A stretch of 31,099 nucleotides of DNA from Cycloclasticus sp. (lineage in GTDB: Bacteria; Pseudomonadota; Gammaproteobacteria; Methylococcales; Cycloclasticaceae), in assembly GCA_018066825.1 (NCBI GenBank), contig JAGPVU010000042.1, forward strand, positions 1 to 31,099. Direction: 5' to 3'. Position numbers and translations under genes: made by a program. Positions 24,069 through 31,099 of this stretch are shown here, piece by piece; position 1 is the first letter of the stretch; every line of letters begins with the position of its first letter. The notes below the pieces were generated by a model. The model was not told the origin of the DNA and ran no database searches. It saw only the letters and a list, made by a program, of their open reading frames with translations.

Positions 24069-24692
24069 ATGTTCGCCGAGTTCCTAGCGTTTATCACTCA
24101 ATTAATACAACAACACCCAACTTGGGCTGGCAGTATCGTTTTTATCGTTGCCATGGTCGAGTCACTCGCAATTATCGGCTTTGTCGTACCCGGTGTAGCC
24201 ATGATGTTCGCCATTGGCGTGCTCATCAGCCAGGGGAGTTTAGATCTAATCAGCACCATTATTTGGGCCGCAGCAGGTGCGTCTACCGGCGACGCTTTAA
24301 GCTTCTTTTTGGGCTATCACTATAAAGAAAAGCTTTATCGACTACCGTGGTTTAAACAGCATCAAAAATTAATTGATGACGGGCACCGTTTTTTTGAGAA
24401 ATATGGTATTTACAGCATTTTAATTGGCCGTTTTATTGGCCCTATTCGCGCCATTATCCCGTTGATTGCAGGTGCCCTAGGGATGCCGATTAAACACTAT
24501 ATTCCCATCAACGTTATTGCATCGGCTTTGTGGGCCCCCGCTTACCTTTTCCCCGGCATAATGATTGCGGGCACGGCATCCATCATTCCTGATCGCTGGT
24601 TAAGCTTCTGGCCTATCGCCTTATTGATAGGTATTATTGTTGTTATTAGCGTGTTGATTCGCCTTTATAAATACCCGGCAGACCGCTTATAA
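24069..24692 (+). CDS. DedA family membrane protein
   Basis: A 207-residue polytopic inner-membrane protein. Family marks are the re-entrant segment near ESLAIIGFVVPGVAMMFAIGVL (residues 31-52), GDALSFFLGY (74-83) and GRFIGPIRAIIPLIAGALGM (119-138). DedA proteins are implicated in lipid-carrier (undecaprenyl phosphate or phosphatidylethanolamine) flipping and membrane homeostasis. It lies 13 bases after the globin gene and is the last of the group. No ribosome site or terminator is obvious. Confidence 0.9.
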   Translation: MFAEFLAFITQLIQQHPTWAGSIVFIVAMVESLAIIGFVVPGVAMMFAIGVLISQGSLDLISTIIWAAAGASTGDALSFFLGYHYKEKLYRLPWFKQHQKLIDDGHRFFEKYGIYSILIGRFIGPIRAIIPLIAGALGMPIKHYIPINVIASALWAPAYLFPGIMIAGTASIIPDRWLSFWPIALLIGIIVVISVLIRLYKYPADRL

Positions 24693-24741
24693 GTGTATTA
24701 ATTCGGCAGTAACAAACTCCCTTTAATCAAGCCCACAACGA

Positions 24742-25329
24742 TCACCTGTCTGCTAACAAGGCCTGAATTGTATGCAACCTACCTATCGCGTCATCAATTT
24801 CTAATAAACGCTGTTTTAAAACATTGTCTAACGCGCACGCTTCAATTAAGCGATAAGCCAGCCAATTTGCATTATTACAATTTTGTTCAAACACACTCAG
24901 ACTGGACGCCTGGTTTTTCATCGTTCCGTATATAAAATCTTTTAAGTCATAAAAAACCCGGGGGACCGGTGTTTTTGTCGTCTCATCTAACGCCTTAATC
25001 GTCGCTATAATTAATTGATTGGGTGCAACCTGGCTTTCAATCACTCTAAAGCGTTGATAACCTTGCGCCTCGATTAACAGCATGCCATCAGCCGCCTGAT
25101 CCCAATTTATAATTTTGGCTAAGGTGCCAACTTGATAACACTGTGCGGCTTGACCAATTTCTTTCCCCTCCACAATCATGCTAACGCCAAATGGCCTATC
25201 ATGCTTGAGACAGCCACTGACCATATCTAAATAACGCGCTTCAAATATCCGCAACGACAGTAAACCCTGCGGGCATAAAACCACAGATAAGGGAAAAATA
25301 GGTACGTTTTCAATAACGGTTGGCATCAT
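24742..25329 (-). CDS. Lon N-terminal (substrate-binding) domain protein
   Basis: A 195-residue stand-alone LonN/PUA-like domain without the ATPase or protease parts of Lon. The N-terminus IFPLSVVLCPQGLLSLRIFEARYLDMV (residues 11-37) and the GTLAKIINWD strand are typical; the C-terminal helical bundle ends it. The role of stand-alone proteins of this type is unknown; an adaptor or binding function is often proposed. It lies 3 bases after mpl on the same strand and is translated with it. It converges on the DedA gene. Confidence 0.88.
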   Translation of the reverse strand: MMPTVIENVPIFPLSVVLCPQGLLSLRIFEARYLDMVSGCLKHDRPFGVSMIVEGKEIGQAAQCYQVGTLAKIINWDQAADGMLLIEAQGYQRFRVIESQVAPNQLIIATIKALDETTKTPVPRVFYDLKDFIYGTMKNQASSLSVFEQNCNNANWLAYRLIEACALDNVLKQRLLEIDDAIGRLHTIQALLADR

Positions 25330-25332
25330 GGT

Positions 25333-26688
25333 TTACTTCGCTAACAAATCCTCGACGGTTAGATGGATTTCTCCAAAGCTACCGTTACTCATAAACAAAA
25401 TATGGTCGTTTGGCTTAACGTCCATAACTAGCGCCTCGATTAAACTTTGTAACTTATTGAAGCATTGCACATGGGCATGGCCCTCTAGGTCAATTTGCCA
25501 GCCCATTTTCTCCGGCAGATAGATAAATGCCTGGTCGGCAGCCTGTAACGATGGTAACAAGGTGTCCTTATGAACACCCATCATCATGGTGTTTGACCGC
25601 GGTTCTAATACCGCGATAATGCGCTGCTGCCCCACTTTGCCACGCAAACCCTTTAAAGTGCTAGCAATCGCCGTTGGGTGATGAGCAAAGTCGTCGTACA
25701 AGGTTATCCCATTAACCATCGCACGCACCTCCATGCGACGCTTAACGTTTAAGAAATCGGCCAAGGCTTGAACCGCCAGCACAGGGTCCACCCCTACATG
25801 ATTGGCTGCGGCCAGCGCGGCCAACGCATTAGACACATTGTGCTCGCCTGTTAAAGTCCAACTTACGCGCCCCAATAATTGGCTTTGATAATAGACGTCA
25901 AATTCTGTTTCACCTGCCGCCACATTCGCAGCTCGCCAGGCCGTTTCAGGCAAGTGCCCCATACCGATTTTTTCTTGCCTGGTCCAACAACCTTGCGCCA
26001 ACACATCGTTTAGGTTTTGGTCCGCCGCTGGGCTTATCAAAAGACCGTTATTGGGCACGGTGCGTACCAAATGATGAAACTGGCGTTTAATCGCATCCAG
26101 GTCGTCAAAAATATCTGCGTGATCAAATTCCAAATTATTTAACACGCAGGTTTTCGGCCGATAATGCACAAATTTTGAACGTTTATCAAAAAAAGCCGTA
26201 TCGTACTCGTCAGCCTCAATAACAAAATAATCCGATTCACCTAACCGCGCAGAGATATCAAAATTTAGTGGTACCCCCCCAATCAAAAAACCGGGTTTGA
26301 GTCCTGCGCATTCCAGTATCCAAGCCAACATCGCGCTCGTAGTGGTTTTACCGTGGGTGCCTGCTACGGCTAAAACCCAACGATTTTGCAATACATTGTC
26401 GGCCAACCATTGCGCACCTGAGGTGTAGGGCAAGCCTTGGTTTAATACCGCTTCCACTTCTTCATTACCGCGCGATAAGGCATTACCAATAACCACTATA
26501 TCGGGCTTTACTGACAGGTTATCAGCGCTATAGCCGGACATAAGCTCAATCCCTTCTGCTTGCAATTGGGTGCTCATCGGTGGGTAGACACCGCTGTCCG
26601 AACCAGTCACTGTATGGCCTAAACGTTTTGCCATAACCGCCAGCCCGCCCATAAAAGTGCCACAAATACCTAAAATATGTACTCTCAA
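25333..26688 (-). CDS. mpl: UDP-N-acetylmuramate:L-Ala-gamma-D-Glu-meso-DAP ligase
   Basis: Cytoplasmic Mur-ligase-family enzyme that joins recycled tripeptide to UDP-MurNAc in murein recycling. The first domain starts MRVHILGICGTFMGGLAVMA with SDSGVYPPMS. The ATP loop GTHGKTTT is at residues 110-117, followed by EADEYDTAFFDKRSKF and, in domain 3, DDFAHHPTAIASTL. The GTFMGG variant of the first loop and the DAFFDKRSKF segment separate Mpl from MurC. At 451 residues it matches E. coli Mpl (457). Confidence 0.96.
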   Translation of the reverse strand: MRVHILGICGTFMGGLAVMAKRLGHTVTGSDSGVYPPMSTQLQAEGIELMSGYSADNLSVKPDIVVIGNALSRGNEEVEAVLNQGLPYTSGAQWLADNVLQNRWVLAVAGTHGKTTTSAMLAWILECAGLKPGFLIGGVPLNFDISARLGESDYFVIEADEYDTAFFDKRSKFVHYRPKTCVLNNLEFDHADIFDDLDAIKRQFHHLVRTVPNNGLLISPAADQNLNDVLAQGCWTRQEKIGMGHLPETAWRAANVAAGETEFDVYYQSQLLGRVSWTLTGEHNVSNALAALAAANHVGVDPVLAVQALADFLNVKRRMEVRAMVNGITLYDDFAHHPTAIASTLKGLRGKVGQQRIIAVLEPRSNTMMMGVHKDTLLPSLQAADQAFIYLPEKMGWQIDLEGHAHVQCFNKLQSLIEALVMDVKPNDHILFMSNGSFGEIHLTVEDLLAK

Positions 26689-26724
26689 ATCCTGTTTTCC
26701 TAGATAATAGCGTTTGTTACCATC

Positions 26725-26775
26725 TTACTGCAGATGGCGTTAACGGTTATAAATTCTTTATGGTCCAAGACCATA
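26725..26775 (+). promoter_or_regulatory. Candidate apaG promoter with a palindrome at the start site
   Basis: TTACTG (26725-26730), a 17-base spacer and TATAAA (26748-26753) form a fair promoter. A perfect inverted repeat TATGGTC-CAA-GACCATA (26759-26775) begins about where transcription should start. TGGTC-N3-GACCA resembles operators of FadR-like GntR regulators. A second small dyad, CCATCT (26720-26725)/AGATGG (26732-26737), overlaps the -35. Confidence 0.5.
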
Positions 26776-26840
26776 CGTTTATTCAGGTCGGCTACGCTTA
26801 ATGGCCAACCCACTTATTTCAAATTTATTGTGACATACCT

Positions 26841-27224
26841 ATGAGCGAATCTAAACTTCAAGATATTCAAGTGAGTGTTGATACCACCTACATTCCTTCA
26901 TCTTCAGAACCAGAGGCCGCGCGCTACGTTTTTGCTTATTCAATTACGATTGAAAATAAAGGCAGCATTGAAGCTAAATTAATCAGTCGTCATTGGCTTA
27001 TCACCGATGCTAATGGTAAGAAGCAAGAGGTTCATGGTGAAGGCGTTATTGGTGAACAGCCTCTCATTAAGCCGGGTGAATCGTTTGAATACACTAGCGG
27101 CGCGGTTATTGAAACTTCGGTGGGTGCCATGCAAGGTAGCTACGATATGTTAGACGCCAACGGCGAAAAATTTAGCGCGCAGATTCCCGCCTTTTCTTTG
27201 TCTATTCCACGCACGCTGCACTAA
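26841..27224 (+). CDS. apaG: ApaG protein
   Basis: A 127-residue single-domain protein with a fibronectin III-like beta sandwich. Family motifs are RYVFAYSITIENKG (residues 28-41), LISRHWLITDANGKKQEVHGEGVIGEQP, and the C-terminal GSYDMLDANGEKFSAQIPAFSL. In Salmonella, apaG mutants are affected in Co2+ resistance and Mg2+ efflux; the molecular role is unclear. It is joined to apaH with an 11-base gap, the usual arrangement (rsmA/pdxA are not upstream here; mpl is). Confidence 0.95.
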   Translation: MSESKLQDIQVSVDTTYIPSSSEPEAARYVFAYSITIENKGSIEAKLISRHWLITDANGKKQEVHGEGVIGEQPLIKPGESFEYTSGAVIETSVGAMQGSYDMLDANGEKFSAQIPAFSLSIPRTLH

Positions 27225-27235
27225 ACCAAGCCGCT

Positions 27236-28063
27236 ATGAGCACCTACGCCATCGGTGATGTTCAAGGGTGTTACGACCCATTACGACGATTGCTCGACAA
27301 ACTCCAGTTTGACCCAGCCCAAGATCAACTCTGGTTTACCGGCGACCTGATAAACCGCGGCCCCCAATCCCTTGAAACCCTACGCTTTGTTATTTCCTTA
27401 GCCGAGAACGCGAAAACTATTTTAGGTAATCACGAATGCCATTTTTTGGCGGTGGCACGCGGCCATAAAACGGCACATCGAGCCGATACCTTTCAACCAC
27501 TCATCGATGCACCAGATGCCAGCGCATTAATCGACTGGCTACAGCAACAGCCCTTTTTGTACGAAGACAGCACCCTAGGTTACAGCATGGTTCATGCGGG
27601 CTTGCCACCCCAATGGTCAATGACCGACGCTAGGCAATGTGCTGTAGAATTGGAAACAGTTTTTAAAAGTGATGCTATCGACGCATTTTTAGCCGTTATG
27701 TACGGTGATCAACCCGCTTGTTGGGATAGTAGCTTAAAGGGAAATGAACGACTTCGGTTTATCATTAATTGCTTTACCCGTTTGCGTTACTGCGACGAGC
27801 AAGGGCAGCTAAACCTTAAAGAAAAGGGTGCCATAGGCAGCCAAGCTGAGGGGCTTATTCCCTGGTTTGATGCCCCTAAGCGAAAAACCATCAACGAAAA
27901 ATTGCTATTTGGTCACTGGTCTACCTTGGGCTTACAGCAAAAAAATAATGCCATTTGCCTCGATAGCGGTTGTTTATGGGGCGGGCAACTCAGCGCTATT
28001 AAACTGGATGGTAGTGAACAAATAATCTCTCAACAATGCGAGCGTGCGCTAAAACCTTTTTAA
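27236..28063 (+). CDS. apaH: Bis(5'-nucleosyl)-tetraphosphatase, symmetrical
   Basis: Cytoplasmic metallophosphatase that cleaves Ap4A into two ADP, limiting this stress dinucleotide. Metal-binding motifs are GDVQGCYDPL (residues 7-16), GDLINRGP and GNHE (the three calcineurin-type signatures), with a later HAGLPP and GHWSTLG. At 275 residues it is near E. coli ApaH (280). The stop lies within a TTAA that is also the stop of the convergent folA. Confidence 0.96.
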   Translation: MSTYAIGDVQGCYDPLRRLLDKLQFDPAQDQLWFTGDLINRGPQSLETLRFVISLAENAKTILGNHECHFLAVARGHKTAHRADTFQPLIDAPDASALIDWLQQQPFLYEDSTLGYSMVHAGLPPQWSMTDARQCAVELETVFKSDAIDAFLAVMYGDQPACWDSSLKGNERLRFIINCFTRLRYCDEQGQLNLKEKGAIGSQAEGLIPWFDAPKRKTINEKLLFGHWSTLGLQQKNNAICLDSGCLWGGQLSAIKLDGSEQIISQQCERALKPF

Positions 28064-28542
28064 GCTTTTTGATAGGTGATAAAGGTAAAACGGTAGGCGT
28101 GCTTTTCATCTGCGGCGTGTTCCACGGTATCCATCACGCGCCATTGTTCGCTGTTAATTTCTGGAAAAAACGTATCCGCATCAAAACTGTGGTGTACCTG
28201 CGTCACATAGAGTTTTTCGGCTAAGGGGAGCATTTGCTGATAAAAACTGGCACCGCCGATCACCATCACTTCGTCGATCTTCTCAACCGCAGCTAACGCC
28301 GCCTCAATACTATTGACCACGGTAACGCCGTCTGCCGAAAACGTTGGGTCTTTACTAATAACAATATTTTGTCTACCGGGGAGCGGTTTACCAATCGACT
28401 GATAGGTTTTACGGCCCATTAAAATGGGCTTCGCCATGGTGACCGCTTTAAAGTGTTTAAAGTCATCGGGCAAATGCCACAACAACTGATTATCTTTTCC
28501 GATGGCTCGATTATCAGCCATCGCGACGATCATCGAAATCAT
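28060..28542 (-). CDS. folA: Dihydrofolate reductase
   Basis: NADPH-dependent enzyme that regenerates tetrahydrofolate, needed because thymidylate synthase (the gene just upstream) oxidises it. The 160-residue protein shows MISMIVAMADNRAIGKDNQLLWHLPDD with Trp22 and catalytic Asp27. Other marks are GRKTYQSIGKPLPGR, the NADPH-loop VIGGASFYQQ, and a complete C-terminus. Its ATG abuts the thyA stop. The 4-base convergent overlap with apaH leaves no room for a terminator. Confidence 0.97.
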   Translation of the reverse strand: MISMIVAMADNRAIGKDNQLLWHLPDDFKHFKAVTMAKPILMGRKTYQSIGKPLPGRQNIVISKDPTFSADGVTVVNSIEAALAAVEKIDEVMVIGGASFYQQMLPLAEKLYVTQVHHSFDADTFFPEINSEQWRVMDTVEHAADEKHAYRFTFITYQKA

Positions 28543-29337
28543 TTATATCGCTACCGGTGCTTTAATCCCAGCGTGTGACTGGTAGCCGACAATCTCAAAG
28601 TCTTCATACTGATAATCGAATAAAGAGTCCGGCTGACGGGCTATCTTTAGTTGTGGCAAGTCAAACGTACTCCTTGATAACTGTAATTTGGCCTGTTCAA
28701 AATGATTGTTGTACAGGTGCACATCACCACCGGTCCAAACAAAATCACCCACCTGTAAACCCGCTTGCTGTGCAACCATATGGGTTAACAACGCGTAGCT
28801 AGCTATATTGAACGGCACGCCCAAGAAAAAGTCGGCAGACCGTTGGTATAACTGACAGGATAAGCGCCCCTCCGCCACATAAAATTGAAATAATAAATGA
28901 CACGGCGGTAAGGCCATATCGGGTATCTGCCCTACATTCCAGGCACTTACGATTAACCGGCGAGAGTCTGGTGTTTGCTTGATTTGCTCTAACACCTCAC
29001 TGATCTGGTCTATGCTTTCACCCGACGGGGTAGGCCATGACCGCCATTGATGGCCATACACCGGGCCCAAATCGCCGTTTTTATCGGCCCATTCATCCCA
29101 AATACTGACGCCATTTTTCTTTAAGTAGGCGGTATTTGTGTCGCCATTTAAAAACCAGAGCAATTCATGAATAATCGAACGTAAATGCAGTTTTTTGGTA
29201 GTGACTAGAGGAAAGCCTTGTGACAAATCAAACCGCATTTGGCGACCAAAAACCGAGCGCGTTCCCGTGCCTGTTCTATCTTCTTTATCCGTGCCGTTAT
29301 CGATAATGTCTTGCATTAGTGCTAAATACTGCTTCAT
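28543..29337 (-). CDS. thyA: Thymidylate synthase
   Basis: Makes dTMP from dUMP using methylene-tetrahydrofolate. The catalytic Cys146 is in ALPPCHLLFQF, with the phosphate-binding DRTGTGTRS loop near the N-terminus and SRRLIVSAWNVGQIPDM before the active site. The open frame extends 30 codons upstream into lgt, but the ATG at 29337 gives exactly the E. coli length (264 residues) and numbering and the normal MKQYL start. That start overlaps the lgt stop by 4 bases (ATGA), with AGG upstream as ribosome site. It is in the order lgt-thyA-folA. Confidence 0.97.
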   Translation of the reverse strand: MKQYLALMQDIIDNGTDKEDRTGTGTRSVFGRQMRFDLSQGFPLVTTKKLHLRSIIHELLWFLNGDTNTAYLKKNGVSIWDEWADKNGDLGPVYGHQWRSWPTPSGESIDQISEVLEQIKQTPDSRRLIVSAWNVGQIPDMALPPCHLLFQFYVAEGRLSCQLYQRSADFFLGVPFNIASYALLTHMVAQQAGLQVGDFVWTGGDVHLYNNHFEQAKLQLSRSTFDLPQLKIARQPDSLFDYQYEDFEIVGYQSHAGIKAPVAI

Positions 29338-30116
29338 TTCACTACCTTTTTTTGATAGGCCATAACGATTAAATATAGGCCTAATAATAACATCGGGATG
29401 GTTAAAACTTGACCCATCGTAAGCCAACCCATCGCTAAATAGCCTAAATGCGCATCCGGTAGGCGTACAAACTCAACTAAAAACCTAAACGCGCCATACC
29501 CTAGTAAAAACAACCCTGAAACGGCCATCATCGGCTTCGGTTTTGCGGAATAAAACCACAGTATTAAAAACAGCACCACGCCTTCTAGCGCAGCCTCATA
29601 CAATTGGGAAGGGTGCCGTGGTAAACCCGACAAACCGGGCACCAACATACCAAAGGCCGAATCTGTAGGCTTACCCCATAATTCACCATTAATAAAATTG
29701 CCAATGCGGCCCGCGCCTAAACCAATCGGAACCAGCGGGGCTATAAAATCGGTGATGGTAAAAAACCTATGATGGTACTTACGGCCAAATAGGTACATCG
29801 CCAATAGCACACCGAGTAAGCCACCATGGAACGACATGCCACCTTGCCATATTTTAAATAAAATAATGGGGTCGGCGATAAACGCAGAAAAATTATAAAA
29901 CAGCACGTAACCGAAACGGCCACCTACAACCACCCCCATCGCCGCATAAAAAATCAGGTCGTCAATTTGCTCGCCGGACCAGCCTATACTTTTCCCGCGA
30001 TAACGGCCCAATAACCAGGCCCCTGCAAAGCCCACTAGATACATCAAGCCGTACCAATGTACTTGAAGGGGGCCTAGTGCGATGGCAACGGGATCGATAG
30101 TTGGATAAGACAGCAT
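29334..30116 (-). CDS. lgt: Prolipoprotein diacylglyceryl transferase
   Basis: Inner-membrane enzyme that adds diacylglycerol to the lipobox Cys of prolipoproteins, the first step of lipoprotein maturation. The 260-residue polytopic protein has HGGLLG with His97, the Lgt signature GAGRIGNFINGELWG with Arg137, and HPSQLYEA (168-175). These match essential E. coli His103 and Arg143 by position in the alignment. The gene heads the lgt-thyA-folA transcript and overlaps thyA by 4 bases. Confidence 0.97.
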   Translation of the reverse strand: MLSYPTIDPVAIALGPLQVHWYGLMYLVGFAGAWLLGRYRGKSIGWSGEQIDDLIFYAAMGVVVGGRFGYVLFYNFSAFIADPIILFKIWQGGMSFHGGLLGVLLAMYLFGRKYHHRFFTITDFIAPLVPIGLGAGRIGNFINGELWGKPTDSAFGMLVPGLSGLPRHPSQLYEAALEGVVLFLILWFYSAKPKPMMAVSGLFLLGYGAFRFLVEFVRLPDAHLGYLAMGWLTMGQVLTIPMLLLGLYLIVMAYQKKVVK

Positions 30117-30153
30117 AATATGACCAGTGTTTTAGCTTACATTCTATAGCGCA

Positions 30154-30186
30154 ATACGTTTGATGAATAGCATTTAACAAACGTAT
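30154..30186. repeat. Perfect 9-bp inverted repeat upstream of lgt
   Basis: ATACGTTTG (30154-30162) and CAAACGTAT (30178-30186) are exact reverse complements around 15 bases. The dyad lies 38-70 bases before the lgt ATG. A -10-like TAGAAT (minus strand, 30141-30146) sits between it and the gene. It may be an operator over the -35 region or a leader hairpin. Confidence 0.5.
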
Positions 30187-30388
30187 GTTTTCATGCTCCC
30201 TTGATCAACGGTGATGACGTTTTTTTCAGTTAATCAAACTCATTCATCAATGATTCAGCTTAATCTAAATAGAATTCAATTGCTTACACGACAACTTGTC
30301 TAATGGGTTAACAAAAAAATGGTGAGCTTAGGAATGTTATCTCTATATTGTTTGAAACTAATTTAATTAATAAAAAGGGGATTTAAAA

Positions 30389-30790
30389 ATGAGCATTATG
30401 TCTGAATTTAAAAACTTTGCAGTAAAAGGTAACGCCATTGATATGGCCGTTGGTATCGTCGTGGGTGCAGCCTTTGGCAAAATTGTTTCATCGTTTGTAG
30501 GCGACATTATCATGCCCCCTATAGGCATGCTGCTTGGCGGTGTCGATTTCAAAGATTTAACTATGGTTTTACAAGAGGCCACCGTTGATAGTGCTGCAGT
30601 CGCGATAAAATATGGTAGCTTTATTCAAACCGTGGTTGATTTCACGATTATCGCGTTCGCCATTTTTATGGTGGTAAGAGGCATTAACTCGCTGAAGAAA
30701 AAAGAAGAGGCTGCGCCAGCCGCCGCTCCAAAACCGACTAAAGAAGAAGTGTTATTAGCTGAAATAAGAGACCTACTGAAGAATAAATAG
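30389..30790 (+). CDS. mscL: Large-conductance mechanosensitive channel
   Basis: Pentameric emergency release valve of the inner membrane that opens on hypo-osmotic shock. A short amphipathic N-terminal helix (SEFKNFAVKGN) is followed by TM1 AVGIVVGAAFGKIVSSFVGDIIMPPIGMLLGG-type sequence (about residues 20-51), a periplasmic loop, TM2 (about 76-99), and the C-terminal bundle KEEVLLAEIRDLLKN. At 133 residues it is near E. coli MscL (136). AAGGGG lies about 9 bases before the ATG; a second ATG three codons on is less well placed. A terminator follows. Confidence 0.96.
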   Translation: MSIMSEFKNFAVKGNAIDMAVGIVVGAAFGKIVSSFVGDIIMPPIGMLLGGVDFKDLTMVLQEATVDSAAVAIKYGSFIQTVVDFTIIAFAIFMVVRGINSLKKKEEAAPAAAPKPTKEEVLLAEIRDLLKNK

Positions 30791-30827
30791 TCTTAAAACT
30801 TTATTAAAAAGTGACTCAAGCTTAAAT

Positions 30828-30858
30828 AAAAAGGCGCCCTTATTCGGTCGCCTTTTTT
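30828..30858 (+). terminator. Rho-independent terminator after mscL
   Basis: AAAAAGGCG (30828-30836) pairs with CGCCTTTTT (30849-30857) around a 12-base loop, giving a T-run on the plus strand and an A-run before it. It can also serve the minus-strand EAL gene, which ends about 20 bases away. Confidence 0.8.
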
Positions 30859-30877
30859 CTTTCTGTGCTGATAAAAA

Positions 30878-31099
30878 TTATGCCGATTTTTTATTGTCGA
30901 CGCTTACCTTTAAGCTCTTTTGAACGGCTTCAGATAGTTGAGCAAATAATTGCACATCAAAGTCGTGTAGTGGTGATGGCTTTGCAAGGCCATATCCTTG
31001 CGCATAATCAACACCCATTTCATGAAGCAAATGAATCACTTCCTGTGTTTCTACAAATTCCGCAACCGTTTGCATCCCAACCGCATGACCAACATCATT
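30878..31099 (-). CDS. C-terminal part of an EAL-domain (cyclic-di-GMP phosphodiesterase-like) protein, truncated by window edge
   Basis: Only the last 73 residues are in the window; the frame is open to the right edge, so the Met at 31075 is internal. The visible sequence carries the end of an EAL domain: the helix and strand with VAEFVETQE (matching the usual VAEGVET), then LLHEMGVDYAQGYGLAKP (the QGY..KP element). A further 35-residue tail follows. The EAL motif itself and the metal ligands lie outside, so activity cannot be judged. The Gly of AEGVE is Phe here. Membrane, PAS or GGDEF parts may precede it. Confidence 0.82.
   Translation of the reverse strand, partial: NDVGHAVGMQTVAEFVETQEVIHLLHEMGVDYAQGYGLAKPSPLHDFDVQLFAQLSEAVQKSLKVSVDNKKSA

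Noticed and set aside
29338..29427. A 30-codon N-terminal extension of thyA
   Set aside because: It lies inside lgt, and the ATG at 29337 gives the exact E. coli length and a normal N-terminus.

Overview
The window looks like a stretch of gammaproteobacterial chromosome with moderate-to-low GC. The grounds are the gene orders accB-accC-prmA-(zinc ribbon)-dusB-fis-purH-purD, rho/trxA divergent from rhlB, and apaG-apaH facing folA-thyA-lgt, together with mpl, yrfG, and an Nth protein whose key residues fall at the E. coli positions. A phasin gene suggests polyhydroxyalkanoate storage. A marine or methylotroph-like gammaproteobacterium is possible, but the genus cannot be fixed from the sequence. 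I see no prophage, insertion sequence, tRNA, rRNA or CRISPR array.

Layout. 1-1427: an ABC importer permease (cut by the window edge) and its ATPase. 1499-1861 (-): a phasin with its own terminator and a promoter carrying two TGC-N3-GCA palindromes. 2187-3685: an MFS transporter and a small IsdG-type haem-degrading monooxygenase candidate. 3690-4154 (-): fxsA. 4428-6842: dsbD and a membrane-anchored TlpA-like thioredoxin, back to back. 6979-10871: aroQ, accB, accC, prmA and a zinc-ribbon membrane protein. 10953-12187: dusB-fis. 12338-15200: purH-purD, ending at a strong bidirectional terminator shared with rho. 15283-17040 (-): rho and trxA. 17185-18444: rhlB, facing yrfG (18441-19094, -). 19425-20060: nth.

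20257-22244 is the most interesting part: a three-gene hvfABC (bufferin-like) cassette. It encodes a secreted Cys-rich precursor with eight xxxCG units (six exactly EGKCG), a DUF692/MNIO multinuclear iron maturase, and a DUF2063 partner. From the family it should make a ribosomally synthesised, post-translationally modified copper-binding peptide. This copy has two variant core motifs, a clear 16-residue tandem duplication, and no DoxX-type gene beside it.

22362-24692: hemL, a group II truncated haemoglobin overlapping hemL by one base, and a DedA membrane protein. 24742-26688 (-): a Lon N-terminal-domain protein and mpl. 26841-28063: apaG-apaH. 28060-30116 (-): folA, thyA and lgt, tightly packed. 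30389-30790: mscL with a terminator. 30878-31099 (-): the C-terminal end of an EAL-domain protein running off the window.

Several start codons were reset from the longest open frame: trxA (GTG at 17040), hvfC (ATG at 21480) and thyA (ATG at 29337). The first gene has its start outside the window.
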